Positions 16,524-24,666 of a DNA stretch of 64,000 nucleotides are shown in pieces. The translations under genes were made by a program, and so were the position numbers. The notes beneath the pieces are model-generated. The model saw only the letters and a list, made by a program, of their open reading frames with translations. It searched no databases and was not told the DNA's origin. This DNA is from Acidobacteriota bacterium (GTDB lineage Bacteria > Acidobacteriota > Terriglobia > Bryobacterales > Bryobacteraceae), in the NCBI GenBank assembly GCA_026394055.1, contig JAPKYZ010000026.1, forward strand, positions 62,001 through 126,000, read 5' to 3'. Within the stretch, counting starts at the first letter, position 1, and each line of letters begins with the position of its first letter.

Positions 16524-17422
16524 GCTCGCCCCGCTTGGCGAACGGCAGCGCTCCGCAGATCGGCCACGGCTTCGCGGACCGCAGTCACTGGAATGGCCGT
16601 CAGATCAGAATTTTTGAGCACGCGAGATTCCGTACGCCAAGGTGCCCAGACCACTTCGTTGGAGGGTCCGAACAGCACCACCACGGGTAACCCGAACGCT
16701 GCCGCCATGTGCGCCGGGCCGGAATCGTTGCCGATGAACAGTGACGCCCCAGCCAGCAGCCGCTTGGTCTCGTTCAGCGATCCGGCGACGCAGCGGTACT
16801 GCGAAAAAGGCGCGAAGTCATCGGCGGGGGTACCGATAAAAACCGGCTCCAGATCGAGACCCGCCGCCACTTCCGCAAAGCGCGCGGCAGGCCACTGCTT
16901 TTCAGGCGCCGAGGCGAAGGGATGGATGACGGCGTAGGGCCGGGCGGGCGCTGGCGCGGCGTCGGTAAAGAGCTTGGCTCGCGGAATCTCAGTGGGCGGA
17001 ACGCCCAACCAGAACATCGCGGATGCGACATGCTCCGCGGTGTGGACCACGCGGTCGACGCCCAAAATCTCTTGAGCTCGCGGGATATGCAGGTTGTAGA
17101 TCCAGCGGAGAGAATAGTGCGCGAAGCCTGCCCGCCAGCGGGCTTGCGACTTCATGGTCATAAGCGCGCTGCGGGTGCCGCCGTGGAGGTTGATGGTCAA
17201 ATCCGGGCGGAAGCGGCGGACATCGTCCACAATCTCGAGTCCTGGGGTGCCTTCATAGATGGCCCGAAAGGCTGGCTCGACGACGACGCCTAACGCGATG
17301 CCCGGCTGGTGTGCCTGGAGCAGTTGGATGGCCGGGGTCGTGAGCACGCAATCGCCCAAGCTCCGCAGCCGGATGAGGAGAACCCGGAGGTCCGCCCTAT
17401 TCTTCGATAGTGGCTTTATCAA
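16520..17422 (-). CDS. glycosyltransferase family 9 (heptosyltransferase-like)
   Basis: A 300-residue GT9 enzyme, related to the WaaF/WaaC heptosyltransferases of lipopolysaccharide core synthesis. It opens with VLLIRLRSLGDCVLTTPAI (about residues 14-32), the family start motif. The donor-site signature GNDSGPAHMAAAFGLPVVVLFGPSNEVVWAPW is near residue 235. The preferred ATG at 17422 overlaps the Trm112 gene by 26 bp. Its partner downstream is the MsbA-like exporter, so a lipopolysaccharide core role is likely. Confidence 0.87.
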   Translation of the reverse strand: MIKPLSKNRADLRVLLIRLRSLGDCVLTTPAIQLLQAHQPGIALGVVVEPAFRAIYEGTPGLEIVDDVRRFRPDLTINLHGGTRSALMTMKSQARWRAGFAHYSLRWIYNLHIPRAQEILGVDRVVHTAEHVASAMFWLGVPPTEIPRAKLFTDAAPAPARPYAVIHPFASAPEKQWPAARFAEVAAGLDLEPVFIGTPADDFAPFSQYRCVAGSLNETKRLLAGASLFIGNDSGPAHMAAAFGLPVVVLFGPSNEVVWAPWRTESRVLKNSDLTAIPVTAVREAVADLRSAAVRQAGRA

Positions 17423-17567
17423 TCAACATCACCGGGATGTCGTCTTGGATGGGGTAGACGCGTTTGCAAGCGTGGCACTTCAAGCCGCGAGAGTCGGCCA
17501 GCAGTTCCAGCGGCTGATGGCACTGGGGGCAGACAAGCAGGTCGAGGAGTTCTTTACTAATGGCCAT
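17397..17567 (-). CDS. Trm112 family zinc-ribbon protein (YcaR-like)
   Basis: A 56-residue gene that I read directly from the minus strand. It begins MAISKELLDLLVCPQCHQPL. Two CxxC knuckles (CPQC at 13-16 and CHAC at 31-34) make a zinc ribbon, and it ends with the family motif YPIQDDIPVMLIDKAT. Trm112-type proteins activate methyltransferases or accompany lipid A genes in bacteria. In many genomes a YcaR homologue lies next to lpxK/msbA, which fits the exporter and glycosyltransferase downstream. It is the first gene of the long minus-strand run. Confidence 0.88.
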   Translation of the reverse strand: MAISKELLDLLVCPQCHQPLELLADSRGLKCHACKRVYPIQDDIPVMLIDKATIEE

Positions 17568-17650
17568 AGCCACTCCTGAGTGTAACAGCGCTGAAGTCCA
17601 ACAGTGCCGACCCGGATTTCTGACGGGGAGATCCTACCGGAAAGAGTGGG

Positions 17651-17679
17651 TTCAATTGTAGACAGAAATCTGGTAGTAT
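17651..17679 (+). promoter_or_regulatory. candidate sigma-70 promoter for infC
   Basis: TTCAAT at 17651-17656 and TAGTAT at 17674-17679 are separated by 17 bp and lie 45 bp before the infC start. The match to consensus is moderate. The leader between this site and infC is too short for a long attenuator. Confidence 0.35.
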
Positions 17680-17724
17680 CGGGCAATGATCCGTATATCG
17701 AGCGCGATCGGTCAATCCTAGCGC

Positions 17725-18372
17725 ATGTTTCCACCCCGGAACTATCCTCCCCGCGGGCCTCGTCCCCGAATTCGTGAAAATGTTAATGAAGCGATCCGTG
17801 CGCGTGAAGTACGTGCCGTGTTCCCTGATGGCAGTGTGGCCGTCATGCCGACGCATGAAGCCATCCGCAAAGCCCAGGAACTCGGCCTCGACCTGATCTG
17901 CGTCTCGCCCACGGCGGAACCGCCCGTGGCCAAGGCCATGGACTATGGCCAGTGGCAGTACGAGAACAAGAAGAAGCAGAACGAAGCCAAGAAGAAGCAG
18001 CACGTCATCCAGGTGAAGGAACTGAAGTTCCGTCCCAATACCGATGACCACGACTACGACTTCAAGAAGAACCATGCCATCCGCTTCCTGAAGGAAGGCA
18101 ACCGCGTCAAAGCGGTGGTGCAGTTCCGTGGCCGCGAAATCGCGCACGTCGATCTTGGCAAGAAGCTGCTGCTGCGCTTTTCAGAAGACCTGAAAGAGCA
18201 CGGCACCATCGAAGGCCAGCCGAAGCTGGAAGGCCGTAACGCGCACCTGATCATCAGCCCGGTGAAGGTGATGGTGCAGAACGCGCCCAAGCCGAAGGCC
18301 GCGCCTCCGGCCGGTGGTGCTCCGAATGCGGGCCCAGCGGGTCCGCCGCCGCAGGCTCCGCCCGCGCAGTAG
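17725..18372 (+). CDS. infC: translation initiation factor IF-3
   Basis: Binds the 30S subunit and checks initiator tRNA pairing. The 215-residue product has the N-domain (RENVNEAIRAREVRAVFPDG, HEAIRKAQELGLDLICVSP, MDYGQWQYE), the lysine-rich linker helix, and the C-domain (VKELKFRPNTDDHDYDFKKNHAIRFL, GREIAH). A Pro/Ala-rich tail of about 30 residues is an addition to the standard fold. It starts with ATG instead of the rare AUU/AUC often seen in infC. The usual partners rpmI and rplT do not follow; an unrelated secreted hydrolase does. Confidence 0.95.
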   Translation: MFPPRNYPPRGPRPRIRENVNEAIRAREVRAVFPDGSVAVMPTHEAIRKAQELGLDLICVSPTAEPPVAKAMDYGQWQYENKKKQNEAKKKQHVIQVKELKFRPNTDDHDYDFKKNHAIRFLKEGNRVKAVVQFRGREIAHVDLGKKLLLRFSEDLKEHGTIEGQPKLEGRNAHLIISPVKVMVQNAPKPKAAPPAGGAPNAGPAGPPPQAPPAQ

Positions 18373-18438
18373 CCAACCGTAACTCCCGACACGAGGATTC
18401 AGTCCGCCGCGCTACACGGGGTGCTAGCCTATTTCGTG

Positions 18439-19746
18439 ATGCGGCTCCTTTTCGCAAGTCTTCTGGTTCAGCTTTACGCCGTTGCGGCGTTTGGCCAGAC
18501 GTTAGTGGTCACTCCGAAAAAGGCACTCCTGGACGCGCCCATATCGATCAAGGTGACTGGCTTAAAGCCAGGACAGGCGATTGATCTGCGGGCGCAACTG
18601 CAAGGCCCGCGGCCATGGTCCAGCAGCGCCAGGTTCTTGGCCAACGCGAAAGGCGTCGTGGATGTCGCCGAGTTGGCGCCGCAATGGGGAACATATGCGG
18701 GTGTGTCCGCTTCGGGCTTGTTCTGGTCCATGTACCCGGCTGACGATGGATCGCAGAGCGTTCCCGCGCCTCTCGAACTCAGCCGGACAGTAGAAGTGGC
18801 CGCCTATCTGGGCGAGCAATTGCTAGGCCGGGAAACCATCGTGCAGACGTTGGGCGGCGAAGTGACCACGCGCACACCCGTCGAACATAGCCGTTTGCGC
18901 GGAGTCCTGTTCAAACCGGTCGGCGCCGGGCCTTTTCCGGCGGTGATCGAACTGCAGGGCTCCGGAGGCGGCATCAGTGAGGCTCGCTCGCGTTTGCTGG
19001 CCGCGCATGGCTTCGCGGTTCTGGCCCTGGCGTACTTTGCCTACGAGGATTTGCCGCGCACACTCGATAGCATCCCGCTTGAGTATTTTGAGACGGCGAT
19101 CACTTGGCTCTCCGGGCAGCCCGGAATCCAGGCCAACCAGATGGCGGTGGTGGGCTATTCGCGCGGAGCGGAATTGGCGCTACTGTTGGGGTCTCGTTTC
19201 CCCCAACTCCGCGCCGTCGTTGGCCGATCGCCCAGTGGATTTATCTGGAGCTCGCTAGGCTCCAATCCGCCCCATTCCGGCCCGGCTTGGACCTGGCAAG
19301 GCCTGCCCTTGCCCTACCTGAAAGATCAGCGAGGGGGTGTGCCGGCGGGGCAACTGGTGGCCCGGACGCCAAGCTTCCTTCGCAGCTTGCAGGACCAGGC
19401 GACGGTGGAGGCAAGAATCCCGGTCGAGAAGATCAACGGACCCATCCTACTGTTGTCTGGCCAGGATGATGAGCTCTGGCCGTCGTCGTTGTTGTCAGAA
19501 ATGATCGTGCAATCGCTGAAAGAGCGGCGCCACGCCTTCCCGGTTGAACACCTCAGTTATCCGGCGGTAGGCCATTTGTGGACGCTACCCAATGCGCCAT
19601 CGTTTTTTGTACCTCGTCCGAATACAAACTCCGGATTCCTGCTGATGTTTGGCGGCGCACGGCGGGAGACGGCGCTCGCCAGCCAGGATTCCTGGTTCAA
19701 GACCATCGCCTTCCTTCGCTCAGCGCTCTCGCAAATCAAAAACTGA
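18439..19746 (+). CDS. secreted acyl-CoA thioester hydrolase / BAAT-like protein
   Basis: A 435-residue exported protein. Residues 1-20 form a signal peptide ending in AFGQ. An N-terminal beta-sandwich (about 25-125) resembles the acyl-CoA thioester hydrolase/BAAT N-domain. The alpha/beta-hydrolase domain carries the nucleophile in VVGYSRGAELALLLG, the Asp in LSGQDDELWPS and the His in YPAVGHLWTLP. The human families act on bile acyl-CoA. In a bacterium with a signal peptide, the substrate is more likely an extracellular ester or thioester. ATG 18439 starts the signal peptide; the GTG at 18421 is less likely. Confidence 0.8.
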   Translation: MRLLFASLLVQLYAVAAFGQTLVVTPKKALLDAPISIKVTGLKPGQAIDLRAQLQGPRPWSSSARFLANAKGVVDVAELAPQWGTYAGVSASGLFWSMYPADDGSQSVPAPLELSRTVEVAAYLGEQLLGRETIVQTLGGEVTTRTPVEHSRLRGVLFKPVGAGPFPAVIELQGSGGGISEARSRLLAAHGFAVLALAYFAYEDLPRTLDSIPLEYFETAITWLSGQPGIQANQMAVVGYSRGAELALLLGSRFPQLRAVVGRSPSGFIWSSLGSNPPHSGPAWTWQGLPLPYLKDQRGGVPAGQLVARTPSFLRSLQDQATVEARIPVEKINGPILLLSGQDDELWPSSLLSEMIVQSLKERRHAFPVEHLSYPAVGHLWTLPNAPSFFVPRPNTNSGFLLMFGGARRETALASQDSWFKTIAFLRSALSQIKN

Positions 19747-19896
19747 TCACGCGGGCGCCTGCCGCCGCTACTGGGTCACGTCCGAAATCAAAAAAACAGA
19801 CGCCTGTTTTCATCTACTTATCGTAGACCGAGGGTAAGTCGCCAAATCCCGATAAGAAATGCTCTTGAAGCGGAGAGCCTTTCCGGGCGACACCCT

Positions 19897-20553
19897 ATGA
19901 CCCAAACCCACACCGTCGACATCACGGCCTTTGCCACGCCGTCCGCCCGCAGCGAAGCGATGCAGGCGCAGCTGGCCCAGATCTTTGAGCGCATCGACAC
20001 CCTGCCCGATGTCCAGACCACGCGGAATGAACTGGAGCAAGTGCGGCTGCGCTTGAAGCGCTTTCACCTGTCGCAACAGGAAGTGATGCGCCGCGCCGCC
20101 GAGACGGCGGACCGGATCGGCAGCCTGACCAGTGAGATCGAGCTCGCGCTGGCCCATGGCACCGAGCCCCCGGCGCTGGAGCCGCTGCTGAAGATGGATC
20201 TGGAGCATCGCGTGCTAAGCCGCGCCAACTTCCGCCTGATCGAGCGTCTGGTGCCGGAGGCCGAGATCGACGAGATGCAGATGACCGCCACGCACTTGCT
20301 GTCGCGCGCCGCGGCGTTGCGGCAGGAGGCGGCGGGGCGGATTGCCCGCACGGCACAGCTGATGGCCGAGGCGGCGGAGTTTGAGGGGCACATTCGCTTT
20401 GACCCGGCGCAGACGCTCTCCGGCGCGCTGACCGCGCACGCCGTGGAACTGGAAACGCAGGCTGACAACTACCGCCGCTGGGCGGAAGAACGCGCCTTCA
20501 AGCACGAACAGGTGCTGCGCGAACTCGACTCTCTGCAGATGCTGAAAGGTTAG
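19897..20553 (+). CDS. coiled-coil protein of unknown function
   Basis: A 218-residue, entirely helical protein, rich in Ala, Glu, Leu and Arg with heptad-like spacing throughout. One stretch is LEQVRLRLKRFHLSQQEVMRRAAETADRIG, and another runs from HLLSRAAALRQEA to MAEAAEFEGH. It has no signal peptide, membrane segment or catalytic motif. I do not recognise a family. It is followed 9 bp later by a 68-residue gene with which it probably forms an operon. A structural or scaffolding role is a guess. Confidence 0.6.
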   Translation: MTQTHTVDITAFATPSARSEAMQAQLAQIFERIDTLPDVQTTRNELEQVRLRLKRFHLSQQEVMRRAAETADRIGSLTSEIELALAHGTEPPALEPLLKMDLEHRVLSRANFRLIERLVPEAEIDEMQMTATHLLSRAAALRQEAAGRIARTAQLMAEAAEFEGHIRFDPAQTLSGALTAHAVELETQADNYRRWAEERAFKHEQVLRELDSLQMLKG

Positions 20554-20562
20554 GAAAACAAT

Positions 20563-20769
20563 ATGGACACTCGATTGAAGATCCGCGAACTCGTGGCTGG
20601 TTTAAGCGAGTCGCAACGCGACATCATGACCGAGGAACTGCGCACCGCCGTCGCCGAATCCCGGCCCCGGATGTCGCTCGACGAGATCACCCCGGCGCGG
20701 GTCAGCGATCCCGATTTTGCCGCCAAGGTGCGGGCGGAAATCGCGGCCGCCTTGCGCGGGGAGATCTAG
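20563..20769 (+). CDS. small hypothetical protein, partner of the coiled-coil gene
   Basis: A 68-residue, mostly helical protein with alternating acidic and basic runs (SESQRDIMTEELRTAVAESR, DPDFAAKVRAEIAAALRGEI). No known motif. Its ATG is 9 bp after the coiled-coil gene's stop, so it is co-transcribed. It ends 11 bp before a long palindromic element. Confidence 0.55.
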   Translation: MDTRLKIRELVAGLSESQRDIMTEELRTAVAESRPRMSLDEITPARVSDPDFAAKVRAEIAAALRGEI

Positions 20770-20780
20770 CTGCCTAGTAG

Positions 20781-20970
20781 GTGGCGCAGGCTTCAGCCTG
20801 CAGGCGGAATTCATTCCGCCTCGGGGACTGGGATGGGAGAACGCTGTGACCTGAGGCGGAATGCGGTGGCCCGGCGGGACTTCTTCTTCAGTCCCGCTTT
20901 TGAACGCCAGACCATCTTCCGTCACCCGTGGGCGGAATGAATTCCGCCTGCAGGCTGAAGCCTGCGCCAC
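20781..20970. repeat. 40-bp perfect inverted repeat element
   Basis: Positions 20781-20820 and 20931-20970 are exact reverse complements (40 of 40 bases). The arm includes GCAGGCTTCAGCCTGCAGGC and ends in AATTCATTCCGCC. The 110-bp centre contains a further GGCGGAAT copy and a CGGGACTT/AGTCCCG dyad. The element fills the gap between the convergent coiled-coil operon and the methyltransferase gene. It looks like a repeated palindromic or MITE-like element. No open frame in it is supportable. Confidence 0.85.
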
Positions 20971-20979
20971 GCGGGTGCC

Positions 20980-21663
20980 TCAATTTTTCGCCGCCGCCAG
21001 CGCTTTCTTGAAAATGAGAATGTGCTGGCGCGGCAGGTCTTTCTTGACTGAGTCCAACAAAAACCCTTCGTCTTCCACTTCCAGCTTGGCCTCGGCCACG
21101 CTCATCTTGTGTTCCGGCCGGATGGGCACCCAGGGGTCTTCTTTGCGGTATTCCAGCAGCACCAGGCGGCCGTCATCCTTCAGCGCTTCGCGCAGCTTCC
21201 GCAGCATTTTCTGCGGCTGCGAGAACTCGTGATAGACGTCCACCATCAGAATCAGATCCTGTGATTTGGCGGGCAACTTGGGGTCGGCTTCGGTGCCCAA
21301 TACGGTCTCAATGTTGGTGAACTGCGCCTTGGCCAGCCGCTGCCGCAACAGGCGCAGCATTTCCGGCTGGATGTCGTTGGCATAGACCTTGCCCGTCGAC
21401 CCCACGCGGCGCGACAGGCGGACGGTAAAGTAGCCGGACCCGGCGCCGACGTCGGCTACCGTCATCCCTTCCTTCACCCCAATCGAGGTGAGCGCCGTGT
21501 CCGGCATCTCCTCAATTTCGCGCTCCGATCGCTCCAACCAGTCCGCTCCCCCAAAGCCCATGACTCCGGCAATGCGGCGGCCCGTCTTGGGGTGCTCAGC
21601 CTGAGCCCACAATCCGGCGGCACTAAAACTTAGCGCTAGAAAATACGTCAGAAAGCGATACAT
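20980..21663 (-). CDS. class I methyltransferase with a signal peptide
   Basis: A 227-residue protein. Residues 1-21 (ending GLWAQ) form a typical Sec signal peptide. The mature part is a complete Rossmann methyltransferase: motif I VADVGAGSGYFTVRLSRRVG, an acidic loop in VYANDIQPEMLRLL, and VDVYHEFSQPQKMLRKLREALKDDGRLVLLEY. A SAM-dependent enzyme with an export signal is unusual because SAM is cytosolic. Either the signal is a membrane tether or the fold has been reused. Similar exported methyltransferases occur in Acidobacteria and Planctomycetes. Confidence 0.85.
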   Translation of the reverse strand: MYRFLTYFLALSFSAAGLWAQAEHPKTGRRIAGVMGFGGADWLERSEREIEEMPDTALTSIGVKEGMTVADVGAGSGYFTVRLSRRVGSTGKVYANDIQPEMLRLLRQRLAKAQFTNIETVLGTEADPKLPAKSQDLILMVDVYHEFSQPQKMLRKLREALKDDGRLVLLEYRKEDPWVPIRPEHKMSVAEAKLEVEDEGFLLDSVKKDLPRQHILIFKKALAAAKN

Positions 21664-21693
21664 TAGAATTGACTGCAGACCTCGTCATTAAAG

Positions 21694-22326
21694 ATGAACC
21701 GAACCTTCCGCCCGTTTCAATTACACACGATCTGTTTGCTCTCCGCTGCCCTGTTGGCCGGTTGCGGCGACAAGTCCCCGCCGCAAAGCAAGCTCACCTA
21801 CCGGATGGGCGACCGCATGCAGATCGGGCCGCTGGTCTATAACGTGCTTGAAGCACAGTGGAAGCCGCAGTTGGGCGATATGATGTCAACGCGCATTCCG
21901 CAGAACCGGTTCCTGCTGCTGCGCCTGACGATCACCAACTCCGGCGGCAAGGATGTCTCCGTACCGCTGCTGACCATTGAAGATGCCAAGGGCAACTCCT
22001 ACCAGGAACTGGCCGACGGCAACGGCGTTAATAACTGGTTAGGCATGCTACGGACCATCAAGCCGGCCCAGACGGAAGAAGGCTGGATTGTGTTTGACGT
22101 CCAGACCGGTAGCTATAACCTCCGGGTTTCGGACGGCGGTGAAACTGGCAGCGAACAGACCCTGCTGATCGCGATTCCCCTTTCGATGGAGAGCATGAAT
22201 GAAGCCCAACCTGCCGTTCTGGATGCTCCCGGCGCTGCCCCTGGCGCGACTCCGGGCGCGACGCCTGGCTCTGTGCCCGGGCTTCCCCCAGTGGTCCCGC
22301 CGCCCACAAGCGCCCCGCCTCGCTAA
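21694..22326 (+). CDS. lipoprotein of the DUF4352 type
   Basis: A 210-residue lipoprotein. The lipobox is LLAGC with Cys24. After it comes a beta-sandwich with IGPLVYNVLEAQW and RFLLLRLTITNSGGKDVSVPLLTIED, the features of DUF4352 (immunoprotease-inhibitor/telomere-binding-like sandwich) proteins. The last 40 residues are repeats of APGAT/PG type, which look disordered. Its stop is 13 bp before the next secreted protein. The function is unknown. Confidence 0.75.
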   Translation: MNRTFRPFQLHTICLLSAALLAGCGDKSPPQSKLTYRMGDRMQIGPLVYNVLEAQWKPQLGDMMSTRIPQNRFLLLRLTITNSGGKDVSVPLLTIEDAKGNSYQELADGNGVNNWLGMLRTIKPAQTEEGWIVFDVQTGSYNLRVSDGGETGSEQTLLIAIPLSMESMNEAQPAVLDAPGAAPGATPGATPGSVPGLPPVVPPPTSAPPR

Positions 22327-22339
22327 CGGGCGTGGCCCG

Positions 22340-23167
22340 GTGCTGCTGGCGGTGGTCAGCCTCTGGAGCAGCGGCGCGATCTTCGCCCAGCCCGTCCTCG
22401 ACAACTTCACTTTGCGGCAGTTTGAAGGCGGACCCGCGGTCGCTCGGGATTACCTGGCTCTGCCCGGCGAGCAAGTATTTGCCGATTTTCAGGTGAGTAA
22501 GTTCGGCAAAAGCGATGATCCGGACCCGAAGGTGCGGCTGGACTACGCACTGTTGCTGACGGATTCGTCAGGTCTGCTGGTGGCCGAAAGCCGCAGCGGC
22601 AAAGTGGAAGTGGAGCTGGCCGAGGAGGACAAGAAGTGGCGCCCGCGCATCGGCGCCAGCTTTGCCTTGCCGGCTCTGCTGAACGCCGGTACTTACACGC
22701 TGCGGGTCCTGGTGAAGGACTTGATCGCGAAAACGGAGGTCCGGCAAGAGTTTCCCGTGCCGGTGGGTGGACGCGTGATCACGCCGCCCGCCACGCTGTC
22801 CGCGTTGAACCTGCGCTGGTTCCGGTCAGAAGAGAGCACGGTGGAGATGGAAGCCCCGGACTATGCGCCGGGCGAGGCAATCTGGGCGCGCTTTGACCTG
22901 TCTGGCTACACCCTGGGGCCACGCAACGCCCTTCAGATCGAATACGGCTTGATCGTGCGCGACGCGGCCGGTAAAGTGTTGTTCCAGCAGCAGCTGTGCG
23001 CCCGCGAGGACCGCCAGTTCTTCTACCCCCCACCAGCTGTTCCGGGCGTCATCAGCTTGGCGCCGGATGCTCGGGTGGCCCGCGGCCGCTACACGGCCAC
23101 ACTGGTGCTGCGTGATCTGATTGCCAAAACCAGCTCCGAGAGTATACATTCGTTTCAAGTCCGCTGA
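22340..23167 (+). CDS. secreted protein with two immunoglobulin-like beta domains
   Basis: The product is 275 residues from the GTG at 22340, where a signal peptide (VLLAVVSLWSSGAIFAQ) starts. The longer frame from 22199 overlaps the lipoprotein gene and has no signal. The mature part has two similar halves. Each starts with a hydrophobic strand and ends with the near-identical LRVLVKDLIAKTE and TLVLRDLIAKTS, followed by a short tail, which indicates an internal duplication. It probably binds a surface ligand; the role is unknown. It pairs with the lipoprotein gene upstream. Confidence 0.7.
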   Translation: MLLAVVSLWSSGAIFAQPVLDNFTLRQFEGGPAVARDYLALPGEQVFADFQVSKFGKSDDPDPKVRLDYALLLTDSSGLLVAESRSGKVEVELAEEDKKWRPRIGASFALPALLNAGTYTLRVLVKDLIAKTEVRQEFPVPVGGRVITPPATLSALNLRWFRSEESTVEMEAPDYAPGEAIWARFDLSGYTLGPRNALQIEYGLIVRDAAGKVLFQQQLCAREDRQFFYPPPAVPGVISLAPDARVARGRYTATLVLRDLIAKTSSESIHSFQVR

Positions 23168-23205
23168 ACTTCCGAGCCGGATTTGTAGAATTCCGCTATC
23201 AATGC

Positions 23206-23232
23206 AATAATTCTATTTAAAGTAGAATTATT
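23206..23232. promoter_or_regulatory. AT-rich palindromic operator candidate upstream of cydAB
   Basis: AATAATTCTA (23206-23215) and TAGAATTATT (23223-23232) are perfect inverted repeats with a 7-bp spacer, in an otherwise GC-rich region. A third TAGAATT lies about 20 bp upstream, near 23186. The pattern suits an oxygen- or stress-responsive regulator (Rrf2, PerR or Fur type). The regulator cannot be named from the sequence. Confidence 0.5.
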
Positions 23233-23269
23233 TCGATTCGGAAACTTTACCGGCAGAAAGGAGCGATCC

Positions 23270-24664
23270 GTGGATTCAGCCTTGGCGCTGCACCGGCTTC
23301 ACTTCGCGTTCACCATCACCTATCACTACCTGTTCCCCCAACTGACGATGGGGCTGGCGTTGCTGATTGTGATCTTGAAGGGCTTGCACCTCAAAACCGG
23401 GGACGAGCTGTACAACGAATCCGCCCGCTTCTGGGCCCGCATCTTCGCCATCAACTTCGCCATGGGCGTGGTGACCGGCATTCCGATGGAGTTTCAGTTC
23501 GGCACCAACTGGTCGCGTTTCTCGAAGGCGGCTGGGGGCGTGATCGGGCAGACGCTGGCGATGGAAGGCGTCTACTCGTTCTTTCTCGAATCGACGTTTC
23601 TGGGTCTGTTCATCTATGGCGAGAAGATCCTAGGCCGCACCGGACACTTCGCCGCGGCCTGCTGCGTTTTCGCCGGTTCCTGGCTGTCGGGCTTCTTCAT
23701 CATCGCCACGGACGCCTGGATGCAGCATCCGGTGGGCTACAAGATCGGCCCCCGCGGCGAGATCATGCTCGACAGTTTGTCGGCGCTGATCTTCAACCCC
23801 TGGACGCTGTGGCAGTATCTGCACAACATGATCGGCTCCGTGGTGACGGCGGCGTTTGTGATGTCCTCGATTGGCGCGTTTTATCTGCTGCAGCGCAAGC
23901 ATGAGGCCTACGGCCGGGTCTTTGTGCGCATCGGAGTACTGGCTGGTCTGGTGGCCTGCGTGCTGATGCTGTTCCCCACGGGCGACGCGCAGGGGCAGAA
24001 CGTCGCCAAGTATCAACCGGCCACACTGGCGGCAATGGAAGGCCACTTTGAGACCAACCGGAACGGCGAAGGCGCGGGCGTGGCGGTGCTGGGCCAGCCG
24101 GACATGGAGAAGGGCCGTCTGGACAACCCGCTGATCATCCCGGAGGCGCTCAGCTTCATTACCTACAAGCGCTGGAACGCGCAGGTGAAAGGCTTGAAGG
24201 ATTTCCCGCCGGACGAGCGGCCGGACAACATCCCGCTGCTCTACTACAGCTTCCACATTATGGTGGGGCTGGGAACGCTCTTTATCGCCGCCATGGGCGG
24301 GGCGACGCTGTGGCTGCTGCGCGGCCGGCTTTATACGTCCAAGCCCTGGTTGTGGCTGCTGTTTCTGCTGGCGCCGTTCCCCTACATCGCCAACACGGCC
24401 GGATGGATGACGGCGGAGATCGGACGACAGCCGTGGCTGATCTACGGTCTGCTGCGGACTGCTGATGGTGCCTCGATGCGCGTCTCCTCGGGCAATACGC
24501 TGTTTACGCTGCTGGGCTTTATGGGCATGTACACGCTGTTGAGCGTTTTGTTTCTCTTCATGATTTCGCGTGAGGTGAACCACGGCCCGGGGGCTACGCC
24601 TCCGCCGTCGCTGCCTTCGTCCCCTGATAAGCTGCCCCACCTGGCCCCTGGCATTGGAGATTGA
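23270..24664 (+). CDS. cydA: cytochrome bd ubiquinol oxidase subunit I
   Basis: Subunit I of the high-affinity oxygen reductase in the inner membrane. It has 464 residues, the length of the short Q-loop type. Heme ligand His19 is in TYHYLFPQ. Glu99 and Glu107 in MEGVYSFFLESTF match the E. coli positions. The signature GRQPW is in AEIGRQPWLIYGLLRT near the C-terminal heme region. The start is GTG 23270 with GAAAGGAG eight bases upstream. An AT-rich palindrome precedes it, so oxygen-responsive control is likely. cydB follows directly. Confidence 0.96.
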   Translation: MDSALALHRLHFAFTITYHYLFPQLTMGLALLIVILKGLHLKTGDELYNESARFWARIFAINFAMGVVTGIPMEFQFGTNWSRFSKAAGGVIGQTLAMEGVYSFFLESTFLGLFIYGEKILGRTGHFAAACCVFAGSWLSGFFIIATDAWMQHPVGYKIGPRGEIMLDSLSALIFNPWTLWQYLHNMIGSVVTAAFVMSSIGAFYLLQRKHEAYGRVFVRIGVLAGLVACVLMLFPTGDAQGQNVAKYQPATLAAMEGHFETNRNGEGAGVAVLGQPDMEKGRLDNPLIIPEALSFITYKRWNAQVKGLKDFPPDERPDNIPLLYYSFHIMVGLGTLFIAAMGGATLWLLRGRLYTSKPWLWLLFLLAPFPYIANTAGWMTAEIGRQPWLIYGLLRTADGASMRVSSGNTLFTLLGFMGMYTLLSVLFLFMISREVNHGPGATPPPSLPSSPDKLPHLAPGIGD

Positions 24665-24666
24665 GC

